Part shown: piece by piece, positions 22,701 to 32,954 of the stretch
Layout: each line of letters opens with the position of its first letter
Position numbering within the stretch: the first letter of the stretch is position 1
DNA from: Moringa oleifera
Lineage: Eukaryota; Streptophyta; Magnoliopsida; Brassicales; Moringaceae
NCBI GenBank assembly: GCA_021397835.1
Contig: JAJFZO010000786.1
Span: 186,001 to 250,000, forward strand
DNA length: 64,000 bases
Direction: 5' to 3'
Position numbers and translations under genes: made by a program
The notes under the pieces: model-generated
The model's database searches: none
The model's input: the letters and a program-made list of their open reading frames with translations, nothing else
Told to the model about the DNA's origin: nothing

Positions 22701-25436
22701 GCTAGCGAGCCATGTGCTACAGTATATTGAGCCTTGCGCCTATGCAATGCTTGCTAGGATATCTGTGGCTAGTCTCTTGTCTCTTGGAACAAGTGACGCG
22801 GTGCTTGTGACACACTAACTTGGCACATGAACAAGAGACATAGGAACGAGGGCTTGTTCGGGTGCCATTGTCTTGGCTTGGCTAGCACGCCTTATGCCAT
22901 AACACACTAGGCCTTATGCCCATGCAATGTGCACTGAGTTTCCCATGCCCAACACTATCCATATGGGTGGACAGGGAGGGAACACTTATGGCCCATGAAC
23001 GTCTATCGAGCAAGTCAGCTCTTCTTGTTAAAGAGTCTTAAACGAAAATTCATTTGCAATAAAAGGAAACATAATTATGTAGAGCAATCATAATAGGTCT
23101 TAAAAATTATTTAAAAGGAGTTTGAACTTACATTTTATGTGGATGTAAAGAATAATTAGATCGACCAACACCGAAAAATTTTGAATTTTTTAGGTTATTA
23201 ATTTTTTAACGAATTTTATACAGTCAAATATTCAAGAAATATGAAAAATAGTGTGTAAGTTAGAATGCTCCTAAATTGGAAGGTCGTACTCCTAATGAAT
23301 TCTATGATTTGTTTAAGTCATTTTTGGAGTAATTCAATAATTAAAAGACCACAAATTCACAACAAGTCTACGACTGGGCATTATGTCCAACATGTTGGTG
23401 CAGCATTGCCTTTAGATGGCCCAGGGTGCATGCATGTGGGTTTGTTCAGTGCACCTGCAGCAGCCCATGGCAGCCCTAAGAGTCTAACATAGCTTGAGGC
23501 AATGGTCTAGCCTTGCTAGCCCATGTAATTAACACCCACACTACGTGTGAAGCCTCACAGTGTGCTTATGGCTTACTTGCATGGCGCACTTGACCTGTTT
23601 AGAAGCCTTGTTTTATAGCATGCTAGCCCTTACGCCCACACCATGCCTTTTAAGGGTAGCTATGGATAGCTTTTCGTGCCCTTACACCAAGCGATATGGT
23701 GCTTGTGTCACTTTCACTGGGCATACGATTGAGGAACATAGCGATGAGAGGCTCGCTCATGTGCGGCTCTCTTGATTGGCTGGTATGCATTGTGCCATAG
23801 CACATTGGGCCTTGTGATCATGCCATGTGAGTGGTTTTCCCATGCCCAACGCCTACAGATTTGGGTGGGGAAGTGGGGAGCATGCATGGCCCGTGAGTGC
23901 CCACCAAGCAGGTGAGCTCTAGCAGAAGGAAACATCAATATGTCTGAGCCGTCATAACGGGTCTTAAAAATTATTTACAAGAAATTTTGAGCTAAAATTT
24001 GTACAGATGTACAAAATAATCAGACCAATCAACACAACAAATTTTAAATTTTTTTGAGCATTTAATTTTTCTTATGAATTTTATACATTAAAATATTTAA
24101 AAAATCATGAAAACTAACGAGTGAGTTAAAATGCTCCTAAATTTGAGGGACAAACTCCCAATGAATTGTATAATTTATGTGAGCCATTTATGGAGTGATT
24201 GAACTATCAAAAGACTATCAATTCAAAAAAAGTTCACAACTGACCATTACGCCTAGCACGTTAGCACAGTGTTGCCTCTAGATGGCCTAGGGTGCACGCA
24301 TGTCGTCCTCTCCAATGCACCTGTAGCTACCCATGGATTCCCTAAGTGTCTAGTATTGCTTAAGGCCATGGTCTAACCCAGCTAGCCCTTGTAATTAAAA
24401 CATACAGCACGTAAAACACTTAAAAGCATGCTTATGGCTTGCTTGTGTGTGACGCTCTTAGCTTGCTTGGTATGCCTTGTGCTACAACACGCTTGGCTTT
24501 GCACCCATGTCATGCTTATTGGGCACACTATCGAGGAACGTAGCAACGAATGGGTGGCGTGGCGCAACACACTAGGCCTTGTGCCCACTCCATGTGCACT
24601 GGGTTTCCCAAGCCCATTGCTTACCCATATGGGTGGGTAGAGGAGGAGCATGTAAGGTCCATGAGCATCCACTAAGCGATCAAGCTCTTCCCCCTGAGAG
24701 GGACTTAAATGAAACACTTAGGGCCAGAATACTCCCAAATTTGAAAAGCAGACTCATAATGAATTACTTGATTTATTTTAGTCGTTTGTGGAGCAACCCA
24801 ATAATCAAAAGGTGTTTTATAAGGCATTTTAAGGTGAAATTTTGCACTAATGTAGAGAATAATTAGATCTATAAACATAAAAAATTTTAAAATTTGCTGA
24901 GCATCCAAATTTTTTATGAATATTATACACCTAAAAATTCAAAAATTCCTGAAAAATAGCTAGTGAGTCAAAATGCTCCCAAATTTACTAGGCAGACTCA
25001 TATTTATTTGAGTCATTTATAGGATAACTCGATAATTAAAAGATCGTCAATTCATAAAAAATTTACTTGTGGGCATTAGGGCTAGTACATTGGTGCTGCA
25101 TTGCCTCTATATGGCCTAGGGTGCATGCATGCTACCCTGTTCATTGCACCTACAGCCACCCATGGTTATCTTGATACTCCAGCACAGCTTGGGACCATGG
25201 TCTAGCCTAGCTAGCCTATCTAATTGACACCCATAACACGTGCGATGCCTTATAGTGTGCTTGCACCTTGCTTGCACAAGGCTTCTTTGACTTGCCTGTT
25301 GTGTCTTATGTGATAACACACTAGCCCTTGTGTGCAATGCCTATTTGGGGTAGTTATGGCTAGCCTTTGGTGCTCCTGCACTAGCCAATGTGGTGGTTGT
25401 GGCACGCTCACTAGGCACACGATTGAGGGATATAAA
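13741..25436 (-). repeat. composite rDNA spacer array, minus orientation (first part)
   Basis: About 11.7 kb of diverged tandem units. Each unit has a GC-rich part with GGCTTGGCTGGCGC(G/A)CCTTGTG, a GTGCATGCATGC motif and CCCATGTGGGTGGG, and an AT-rich part (TTATTTACAAGGA, TTTAGCACAGATGTAGAGAATAATC, GAATTTTATACAGTC). The GGGCATTGTGGCC landmark recurs near 14231, 15062, 17150, 18484, 19790, 20688, 22027, 23374, 24241 and 25070. A shorter variant (GGGCATTATAGTCTGCACG) lies about 430 bp after five of these. Simple units are therefore 830-900 bp and compound units about 1,335 bp. Orientation relative to 18S agrees with the plus-strand unit. Short reading frames here are spurious. Confidence 0.85.
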
Positions 25437-25439
25437 GAT
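25437..25439. repeat. left target-site duplication (GAT) of element B
   Basis: GAT before CACTACTAC at 25440 is matched by GAT at 36871-36873 after GTAGTAGTG. Removing B and one GAT restores the repeat reading GAGGGATATAAAGATGA, which matches GAGGGACGTAGCGATGA in sister units. Confidence 0.93.
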
Positions 25440-25740
25440 CACTACTACAAAAATTATAATAATTGACATCAAATTTAATGACAGTTATTCAAAGAACTGT
25501 CATTAAAAGATTTATTAACATTTTGTATGACAGTTATTCCAAAACTGTCTTTAAAAATAAGGTTTTTAGTGCCAATTAAAGAAGAACTGGCGTTAAAAAA
25601 ACCTATGAATTAAACATTTAACGTCAGTTCCTAAAGAACTGACGTTAAAAGATCATGAATTTGGCATTTAACGTCAATTCTCAAGGAACTGACGTTAAAC
25701 ATAAAGCCTTTGATGCCAACTCTTAAAGAATTGGCGTTAA
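25440..25740. repeat. left terminal repeat and subterminal palindromes of element B
   Basis: The terminal repeat is followed by five inverted pairs at about 25480, 25530, 25570, 25620-25680 and 25710. Arms change stepwise from TTTAATGACAGTT through AACGTCAGTTC to GATGCCAACTC, while the partner arm changes to match (AACTGTCATTAAA, GAACTGACGTTAAA, GAATTGGCGTTAAA). The palindrome is kept even though its sequence varies. Confidence 0.93.
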
Positions 25741-25744
25741 AGGC

Positions 25745-25860
25745 CAAAATAGCTGCTGCTTGTTGCAGCAGCGATGGCTGCTTACAGCTGCAGCAATGGC
25801 TGTGTTACAAGAGTAGTCGTTACTGCTTACTCTTGCAGTAGTAATGGCTGGTTATAGAGT
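25745..25860. repeat. short GCAGCA-rich minisatellite in element B
   Basis: About 115 bp with AGCTGCTGCTTGTTGCAGCAG, GCAGCAATGGCTG and TTACTGCTTACTCTTGCAG units. It is a short counterpart of the larger blocks in A and C, at the same relative position next to the transposase-proximal end. Confidence 0.75.
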
Positions 25861-26024
25861 CACACATCGCACATACTCCTGCATAAAAGTCAGCATAGGA
25901 GAACTTGTTACAGCAAAGAGATTACTAAACTGCAGACATCATATAATCAGTTGATCATGAAACAAACAACGTCACCTTTGGTATATGCACAGGTGTGACA
26001 GTACTTGGCGTCCTGGTATACTTA
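25861..26024. other. unassigned sequence in element B
   Basis: About 165 bp between the minisatellite and the captured gene fragment. It would be the 3' untranslated part of the minus-strand fragment if that gene piece is real. Confidence 0.35.
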
Positions 26025-27022
26025 CTACTTGCAAATGATGTACTTGGTATTTCCATAAGGAGTCCATCTGAAAGCAACAATTTGGCCAAATCAAATTAAC
26101 ACACAGCAATAAGAAAAATCTAACTACATAGACCGAAAAGTAATATCAATAATTTTTGGAAATTTGCTATAGGAAAGGAAAAATTAAACATGCAGATATA
26201 AAGATGAGCAGGGCAGATAATACTTCTATTCTTTCCAGAGCATGACAGATAATTCACAATAGAAAGGTGTCACATAAACAAAAGAAAGATTGTAACCCAT
26301 AAATACATAAGGTAGTGACAAAGTTGCAACCACATCAAAGATACATCATCTAGTTGGAGCGATGTTGTACACTTGTAAGTTAAATGTATTCATAATTTGC
26401 TCATCACCAAAACTTTACCATTGCTAGTCTAGCATGTATTCTCTTCATTATTGTTGCACTTCCTTAACCCTTAAAAAGCCAAATCTAGAGCTAAATTCAT
26501 TAATATTTACAGTGTAAAGGAGATAAAAATATTAGTATATTCATGATTCCTTTAACAGAAAGAAGAATGCAATTATAAATGATCTATTGTCGCTTCATCA
26601 AAATGAATCTGCAAATTCAATTGTAATCCACTACACTCCATTTTCTACCTCAGAACCAAGTTGCTGCTTGCTGCTGCAGGCTCTGAATTTCCAGAAACAT
26701 CACCAACTACTTGTGCAGGGGGTGGAGGTGGCGGTTTCCTCTTTAACCTTTCTTCAACCATGTTTTTAAGCTTCTCAAGAGCCACTCGGTAAGCTTCTCT
26801 GTCTTCATCAGTAACTACCCCAGAGTTGGCAATGTCAATATTATTTTTGTTCCCAGAGTCACTATCCTTCTTTAACTCCTCAACAAAGTGTTTGACAGAT
26901 TCATGTTTCTCATCACCCTCTGTATTTTCAACCTCTTCAGTTTCTTTGGGTTTCTTCATAGTTTCCATTTTCTTCTCAAAAAACCTCTCTAGGTATTCTT
27001 TTGTTGCTTCATTAACATTTAA
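26025..27022 (-). pseudogene. captured host gene fragment, last two exons (function unknown)
   Basis: Antisense to the transposase. An acceptor AG (27023-27024) opens an exon from 27022 to 26649 that reads without a stop for about 124 codons. The product is very acidic/basic and probably coiled-coil: E-Y-L-E-R-F-F-E-K-K early, a Lys/Glu-rich middle, L-K-N-M-V-E-E-R-L-K-R-K, then six prolines and an Ala/Ser-rich end. It stops at a CTGAG|GTAGAA donor (26649/26648). A matching acceptor (TTTCAG|ATGG, 26068/26067) leads to a short last exon adding W-T-P-Y-G-N-T-K and ending with TAG at 26025-26027. The phases join correctly across the 581-bp intron. I do not recognise the protein. The splice signals and low-complexity-free reading suggest cellular origin; upstream exons were not found. 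Confidence 0.6.
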
Positions 27023-27987
27023 CTATCAATCATGCAATAAGCACAAAGAAGAATATTAAGAAAGAAACTAAAAGAAAATAGCTAGGATAAATAGGAAGTG
27101 AAAAAGACATCTGTAGTTCGTAATGCAACACCCCTTAATGTACAAGTAATTTACAGACAAGAACTTATTTCCTACATGGATCTTGGATTTAGGACCAAAT
27201 CATTTCAGAGATTGAGTGAAATGAATGTTAAGAAACCCAAGAAATAGTAACTATTGACCACATGCTAAGGTCAGCAGTAGAGACCATAATGACCATTGCA
27301 AGAATGGGACGACCAGTATGAGAACTTTTTATTTATTACAAAAGATTTCAATTAAAGACCCTTTTTGAGTTGTGTCACAATTTGACCTTCTATCAGGAGT
27401 ATAACTTTGCAATTGGCACACAACCTAGAATGGCTTTTTTCAGGAAGTTGCAAGTGTATATATGTATGTACTTATTGTTGTGAACACATATTTAGATTTA
27501 ACTAAAGAGGAAAACATTCATAGCTTCCATTCTCCACCTAATTTTCTTACACTTACTACTCAGATCAACTTCACAAAATAAATAAATAAATAAAATATAT
27601 AGACCATACTAGGAAAAGGCCAGTTTGTGCTCACTTTAGTTAACAGCAACCAGAATCCAATAACTTTAATGCTTTTTTTTTTTTAGAGAAATTTAAACTA
27701 AATAGAATCAATATGATATGATTCTGCTTAACAACAAAAAATTGATACCAACCTTCCAGACAGAAACACAACTCAAAAGAAACATACCATAAGTTCTTGC
27801 CCATTAATACTAGAAAAAGGCTAGTTACATCGTATCTGTCTACTGCCCAACCACTTTCCTAATAAGAGAAAATATGTGCTACTGAAACTCTGTGAAAACT
27901 ATAGCAGTGGCCACGAATGTGGAGTGATGATGATTTGAATTTCCCTTACACATGCATATTAGACAAGTGATGATTTTAAATTCTCTG
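27023..27987. other. unassigned interior of element B
   Basis: About 960 bp of AT-rich sequence with no coding frame I can support on either strand. It may be an intron and upstream part of the captured gene fragment, because it continues without a visible break from its first acceptor site. Confidence 0.4.
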
Positions 27988-28082
27988 GCCTTCAATGCCA
28001 GTTCTGGAATAACTGGTGTTGAAGACCAGAGAATTTGAACCTTCAACGCCAGTTATAGAATAACTGACGTTGAAGGATATGC
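27988..28082. repeat. internal CTTCAACGCCAGTT palindromes in element B
   Basis: Two inverted pairs: GGCCTTCAATGCCAGTTCTG with GAATAACTGGTGTTGAAG, and CCTTCAACGCCAGTTAT with ATAACTGACGTTGAAGG. They match element A 8688-8860. Confidence 0.8.
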
Positions 28083-28114
28083 TACCTTGCTTTTAAGGTT
28101 AGGATCCTAAATTG

Positions 28115-28735
28115 TTTTCCAGAGCCCTCTAGAACCCGCCATAACATCCCGCGAAATTTTTCCTCTCTAGGTCAGAATTCTCCTCTTCACAGACTGTCCA
28201 GAAACAGCTACACAGCCAACCATCCATTCTCTGACCATTCTCTTGTCTGCTGTCCATCCAGAACCAGCAGGGGTAGCTGCTGGTAGCATTTTCGACCCTA
28301 TCTTTTTTGGTCTCTCTTCGAACAACCAGCCATTCTTCGGCCATTCTCCTGTCTGCCATCCATCCAGAAGCAGCTGGGGTAGCTGCTGGCAGCCTTTTCG
28401 GCCGTCTCTTTTTTGTCCTTTGTCCAAAAGCAGCTGCACAGCCAGCGTTTCTCCGACCTTTCTCCTATCTGCTGTTCGTCTCGTAGCCTTTTCAGCCCCT
28501 CTTTTTTGGTCTCTGTCCACACAGCCAACCATTCTCCTGTCTACTGTCCATGGAGAAGCAACTGGGGTAGCTAATTGCAGCCTTTCCGACCCTCTCTTTT
28601 TTATCCTCTGTCCAGAAGCAATTGCACAGCCAACCTTTCTTCGGCTATTCTCCTCTCTGCTGTCCGTCCAGAACCAGCTGGGGTAGCTATTGGCAACCTT
28701 TCCGACTATCTCTTTATTCTCTGTCCAGGTAGATG
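28115..28735. repeat. CCAGAAGCAGCTGGGGTAGC minisatellite in element B
   Basis: Irregular tandem copies with core CAG(A/C)A(C/G)CAGC(A/T)GGGGTAGCTG near 28257, 28364, 28551 and 28668, alternating with TCCAGAAGCAGCTGCACAGCCA blocks and CTCCTGTCTGCTGTCC segments. This is the inverted counterpart of A 8225-8640. Reading frames of up to 147 residues cross it on both strands; they follow the repeat and are not counted as genes. Confidence 0.8.
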
Positions 28736-28739
28736 AATT

Positions 28740-29430
28740 TATATTTTGAGAAGTCTTTTATTAATTGTGTTAGGTGAATTGTTTAATTGATAAAATTTTA
28801 GTTTTTTTCATTAGTATATTTTAATGAACATATTTGGTATGAATGGATATATATTAATATATTTATTATTTCATAATTATTAAAATTTTTAGATTAATTG
28901 ATAAATTAATCTAAATGTTAATTAGATGAATTTATATTTTGATAAATTAATTATATATTAGGTGTAGATGAATTTATGTTTGAATTAATTTTTTTACGTA
29001 AGATTAATTGGTGTATTTTATCAATTTTAATTATATTGATTTCATTGTTAACATAAATTAATATATTTAGTTAAATTTTAAATAAATAATTAATTAATTA
29101 TATGCTTGTAATATAAACCATTAAATGTTATTTAAATTTTAATCAATTAAGTGCTTATATAGTAAATTAGATGTTAATTAAATATTGACTATATCTTAAT
29201 TAACTAAATAATTATTAGTTATATTTTAAATTTTAATTAATAAACTTGATGCTTGTAAAGTAAATAATAACTGTTATTTAAATTTGAATTAGTTTAATAG
29301 TTAGTTAATTAGATGTTTTTACTAACTTTTTGTATTAATTAATTAAATAGTTATTAATCGTTTATTTAAATTTCAGTTAGTATATTATACGCTTGAAAAG
29401 TAAATAATTAAATATCTTTTAAATTTCAGA
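28740..29430. other. very AT-rich region upstream of the transposase gene
   Basis: About 690 bp dominated by A and T, with TTAATTAA-type stretches and no coding frame. It lies between the minisatellite and the transposase start and ends with a TTTCAG acceptor-like sequence right before ATG 29431, so it may be a leader intron of the transposase transcript. Confidence 0.5.
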
Positions 29431-32400
29431 ATGGATAAAACTTGGATGTTTGCTGGTAGAATATCAGAGGCATATGATGTAGAGGTGAATAACTTTTTAG
29501 ATTATGCTATTCAGAATAGTGATAACCTTGAATTAGTTCGTTGTCCATGTATTAAATGTGGCAACATGAAGCGTCATACCCCATATGAGATACAGAATCA
29601 TTTATATATATGGAGTTGATAGCAGCTATCAAAACTGGATATGGCACGGAGAAACCAGTATTGTTGGGTCTTCTACTAGTAAGAATGCTAAAGTTGTTAG
29701 GGAGGTGGAACACATTGAAGAAGTTAATAACACTGTAGAAATTGTACAAGAGGCATTTGCAGAGTATGATAGTAATCCTAACCACTTTGAAAGATTACTT
29801 TGTGATGCTGAGAAACCTTTGTACTCTGGATCAGTGAAGTTCCCTAAATTATCTGCTCTAGTTAAATTGTACAATTTGAAGGCAAAATATGGTTGGTCCG
29901 ATCAAAGCTTCAGTGATCTTTTAAATTTGGTTGCCGAAATTTTGCCTGATAATAATGAAATACCTACATTCATGTATGATGCTAAGAAAACATTGAATGC
30001 ATTAGGGATGGAGTATCAAAAGATTCATGCCTGTCCAAATGATTGCATATTATATCGAAAGGAGTTCCAGGATGACATTCAATGTCTAACTTGTGGACTT
30101 TCAAGATGGAAAGTAATGAAAAACGGTAACAAAATAAAGACTAGTGTGCCTGCTAAGGTGTTATGGTATTTTTCACCAATACTAAGATTTAGAAGAATGT
30201 TCAAAAGTTCTGAAATATCAAAACACCTTACATGGCATTCAAATAAAAGGAAAATTGATGGTCAGTTGAGGCATCCATCGGATACACCATCATGAAGATT
30301 GGTTGACTACATGTGGCCAGAGTTTGCTTCAAAGCCAAGAAACTTAAGGCTTGCTATATCAGCAGATGAGATTAATCCACATAGTACATTGAGTAGTCGA
30401 TATAGTTGTTGGCCGGTGAATATGGTGATCTATAATTTGTCGCCATGATTAACAATGAAGAGAAAGTTCATGATGTTGACGTTACTAATATCAGGTCTTA
30501 AATTACCTGGTAATGATATCGATGTCTACTTGACTCCACTTATAGAAGACTTAAAAATGTTATGGGACACTGGTGTAAAAGTACATGATGCGTACCATAA
30601 TGAGTCATTCAACTTGAAAGCTGTTTTGCAATGGATAATCAATGATTTTCCTGCATATGTTAAATTATCTGGTTGCACTGTTAAAGGGTATTATGCTTGT
30701 CCTATCTGTGCTGAGAACACCCAAGCTAGTCACTTAAAATATAGTAAAAAGATGTCATATGTTGGACACAGGAGATTCTTACCACGACATCATCCTTACT
30801 GCAGACAAAAAAAGGCCTTCAATGGTGAACAGGAATTCAGAATTGCTCCCCAACTATTAAGCAGTGAAGAAGTCTTTCACAAAGTTCAATGCTTAGTAAA
30901 TTCATGGGGAAAGTCGAAGAAACGAAGTACAATGGGTAAAGAAGATGTTGTTACACAGTGTTGGAAAAAGAGGTCGATTTTCTTTGATTTACCATATTGG
31001 AAGTCCATGCATATCAGACATATTCTAGATGTCATGCACATTAAAAAGAATATTTATGATAGTCTTCTTGGGACATTGCTTGATATTCCAAGAAAATCTA
31101 AAGACGGATTAGCTTCAAGAATGTATTTGAAAGACATGGGGTTAAGGTCTGAGTTGGAATCACAAGTTCGCGGTAATCGTACATTTCTACCACCTGCATG
31201 CTATACTTTATCTAGGGAAGAAAAAAAATATTCTATAAAGTTTTCAGTGAGATTAAGGTCCCGAATGGGTATTCTTCGAACATCAGAAATCTAGTATCCA
31301 TGGACGACTTGAAACTATATGGGTTGAAGTCGCATGATTGTCACATCCTAATGCAACAACTTTTACCTATTGCTTTTTGAGGTGTGCTATCCAAACATGT
31401 TAGATATGCTCTCATCAGACTTTGCATGTTCTTCAATTTGTTATGCCAAAAGGTGGTGGATGTATCAAAGTTAGATGGAATTCAAAACGAACTTGTTACA
31501 ACACTTTGTTTGCTTAAGAAGTACTTTCCTCCCAGCTTTTTTGATATTATGGTCCACCTCACAGTTCATCTTATTAAAGAAGTAAAATTATGTGGTCTTG
31601 TGTATTTACGATGGATGTACCCATTTGAAAGATACATGAAAGTGTTAAAGGGTTATGTTCGAAATCGTAATAAACCTGAGGGTAGTATTGCTAAATCATA
31701 CATTGTAGAATAGGCATTAGAATTCTGCGTTAACTATATATTTGGTATGAATATTATTGGAATTCCCCTATGAAAGAATGTATTTGGTTATTCAACTCGG
31801 AATGGAAAAGCTCTAACTAGTGGAACTGTTGAGAAAGCTGTTAATGTCCTCCTTCATCAAGCACACTTGTATGTTTTGATGAATACGAGTGAAATTCAAC
31901 TATATATAAGGTAATTAAATTTTATGACTCATAGTTTATTATTATATGAAATAATATTTAAATTATCATTTGATGATTTATTCTTAACATGTAGTGAGCA
32001 TTTAAATCAATTAAGGGTCGACAATTCTATCAAGTCAAAATGACTCAAATGGTTACATGGTGAATAAAATCGAACCTTAAATAATTGGTTACGCACACGA
32101 GTAAGAATACTTATTGTTGTCTAGACATTAAATTTATTTTTAATATGGTTCATCTAATATACGTTATGATACAGATTGAGAATGAACTTTTATTATCCAA
32201 TCATAATGTCTCATCAACACTACGATGGCTTGCCCATTGTCCTCGATCCACAATAATCAAGTATCCTTGATATATCATCAACGGTTGTCACTTTTACACA
32301 AAGCAACGAGATAACTCAAAGATCCATCAAAATAGTGGTGTCACTCTGGTTGCCAACACCATGCAAATCTCCAATGCTAAGGATAAAAATCCAATATATG

Positions 32401-32806
32401 GTGATTTATCATTCTATGGAGTTATACAAGAAATATGGGAATTAGATTATACAACTTTCAGAGTTTCAGTTTTCAAATGTGATTGGATTGAGAATAGTAG
32501 CGGTGTTAAAGTTGATGATGTAGGAGTTGTGCTAGTTGATCTCAATCAGATTGGACATAGGAATGATCAGTTTATATTGGCTTCACAAGCAAGATAAGTA
32601 TTTTACATTGAAGATCTAATTGATGCCAAATGGTCTATAGTACTGTCAACACCTCCATCAGACTATGATGAAGATGATGATTTGTGCAATATTAGTATGA
32701 AGCGCATGTATTTTTGTAATAATTTGCCACCTGCTGATTTATTTGACCAAATGGATGAGCATCATCTTGTATATGCTCGAGACAATGATGAAGAATTACG
32801 GGTTTG
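29431..32806 (+). pseudogene. TNP2-type CACTA transposase of element B, inactivated
   Basis: ATG 29431 opens an N-terminal transposase-associated domain (W-M-F-A-G-R; R-C-P-C-I-K-C-G-N). The TNP2 domain follows (about 29830-31100: H-A-C-P-N-D-C near 30025, Y-S-C-W-P-V near 30400, I-S-G-L-K-L-P-G-N-D-I-D-V-Y-L near 30490, M-H-I-K-K-N near 31032). Then come a DUF4218-type region (L-K-S-H-D-C-H near 31325, W-M-Y-P-F-E-R near 31614), an intron from about 31912, and a DUF4216 domain (about 32280-32660; V-F-K-C-D-W, I-L-A-S-Q-A). It ends at TGA 32804. Defects: a frameshift near 29612, TGA for Trp at 30293 and 30446, a frameshift near 31225 beside an A8 run, TGA for Arg at 31378 and TAG at 31711. 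The family cuts the element at its ends; this copy cannot make a full product. Confidence 0.92.
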
Positions 32807-32954
32807 AGTATTTTTTAAGGTAGTAATCAATTGCCACATGTGTCAAAGTTATTGTGTTTTTTTATAATTTTATTTTATTTTTTTAATTTTATCATGTTAT
32901 ATCATGTTTTACATATATGATGCTAACCATATTTTGTTATTGTTTATAGATTTG

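Noticed and set aside
28129..28686. Frames of 76-147 residues on both strands
   Set aside because: They follow the repeated CCAGAAGCAGCTGGGG block in element B and resemble no protein family I know.
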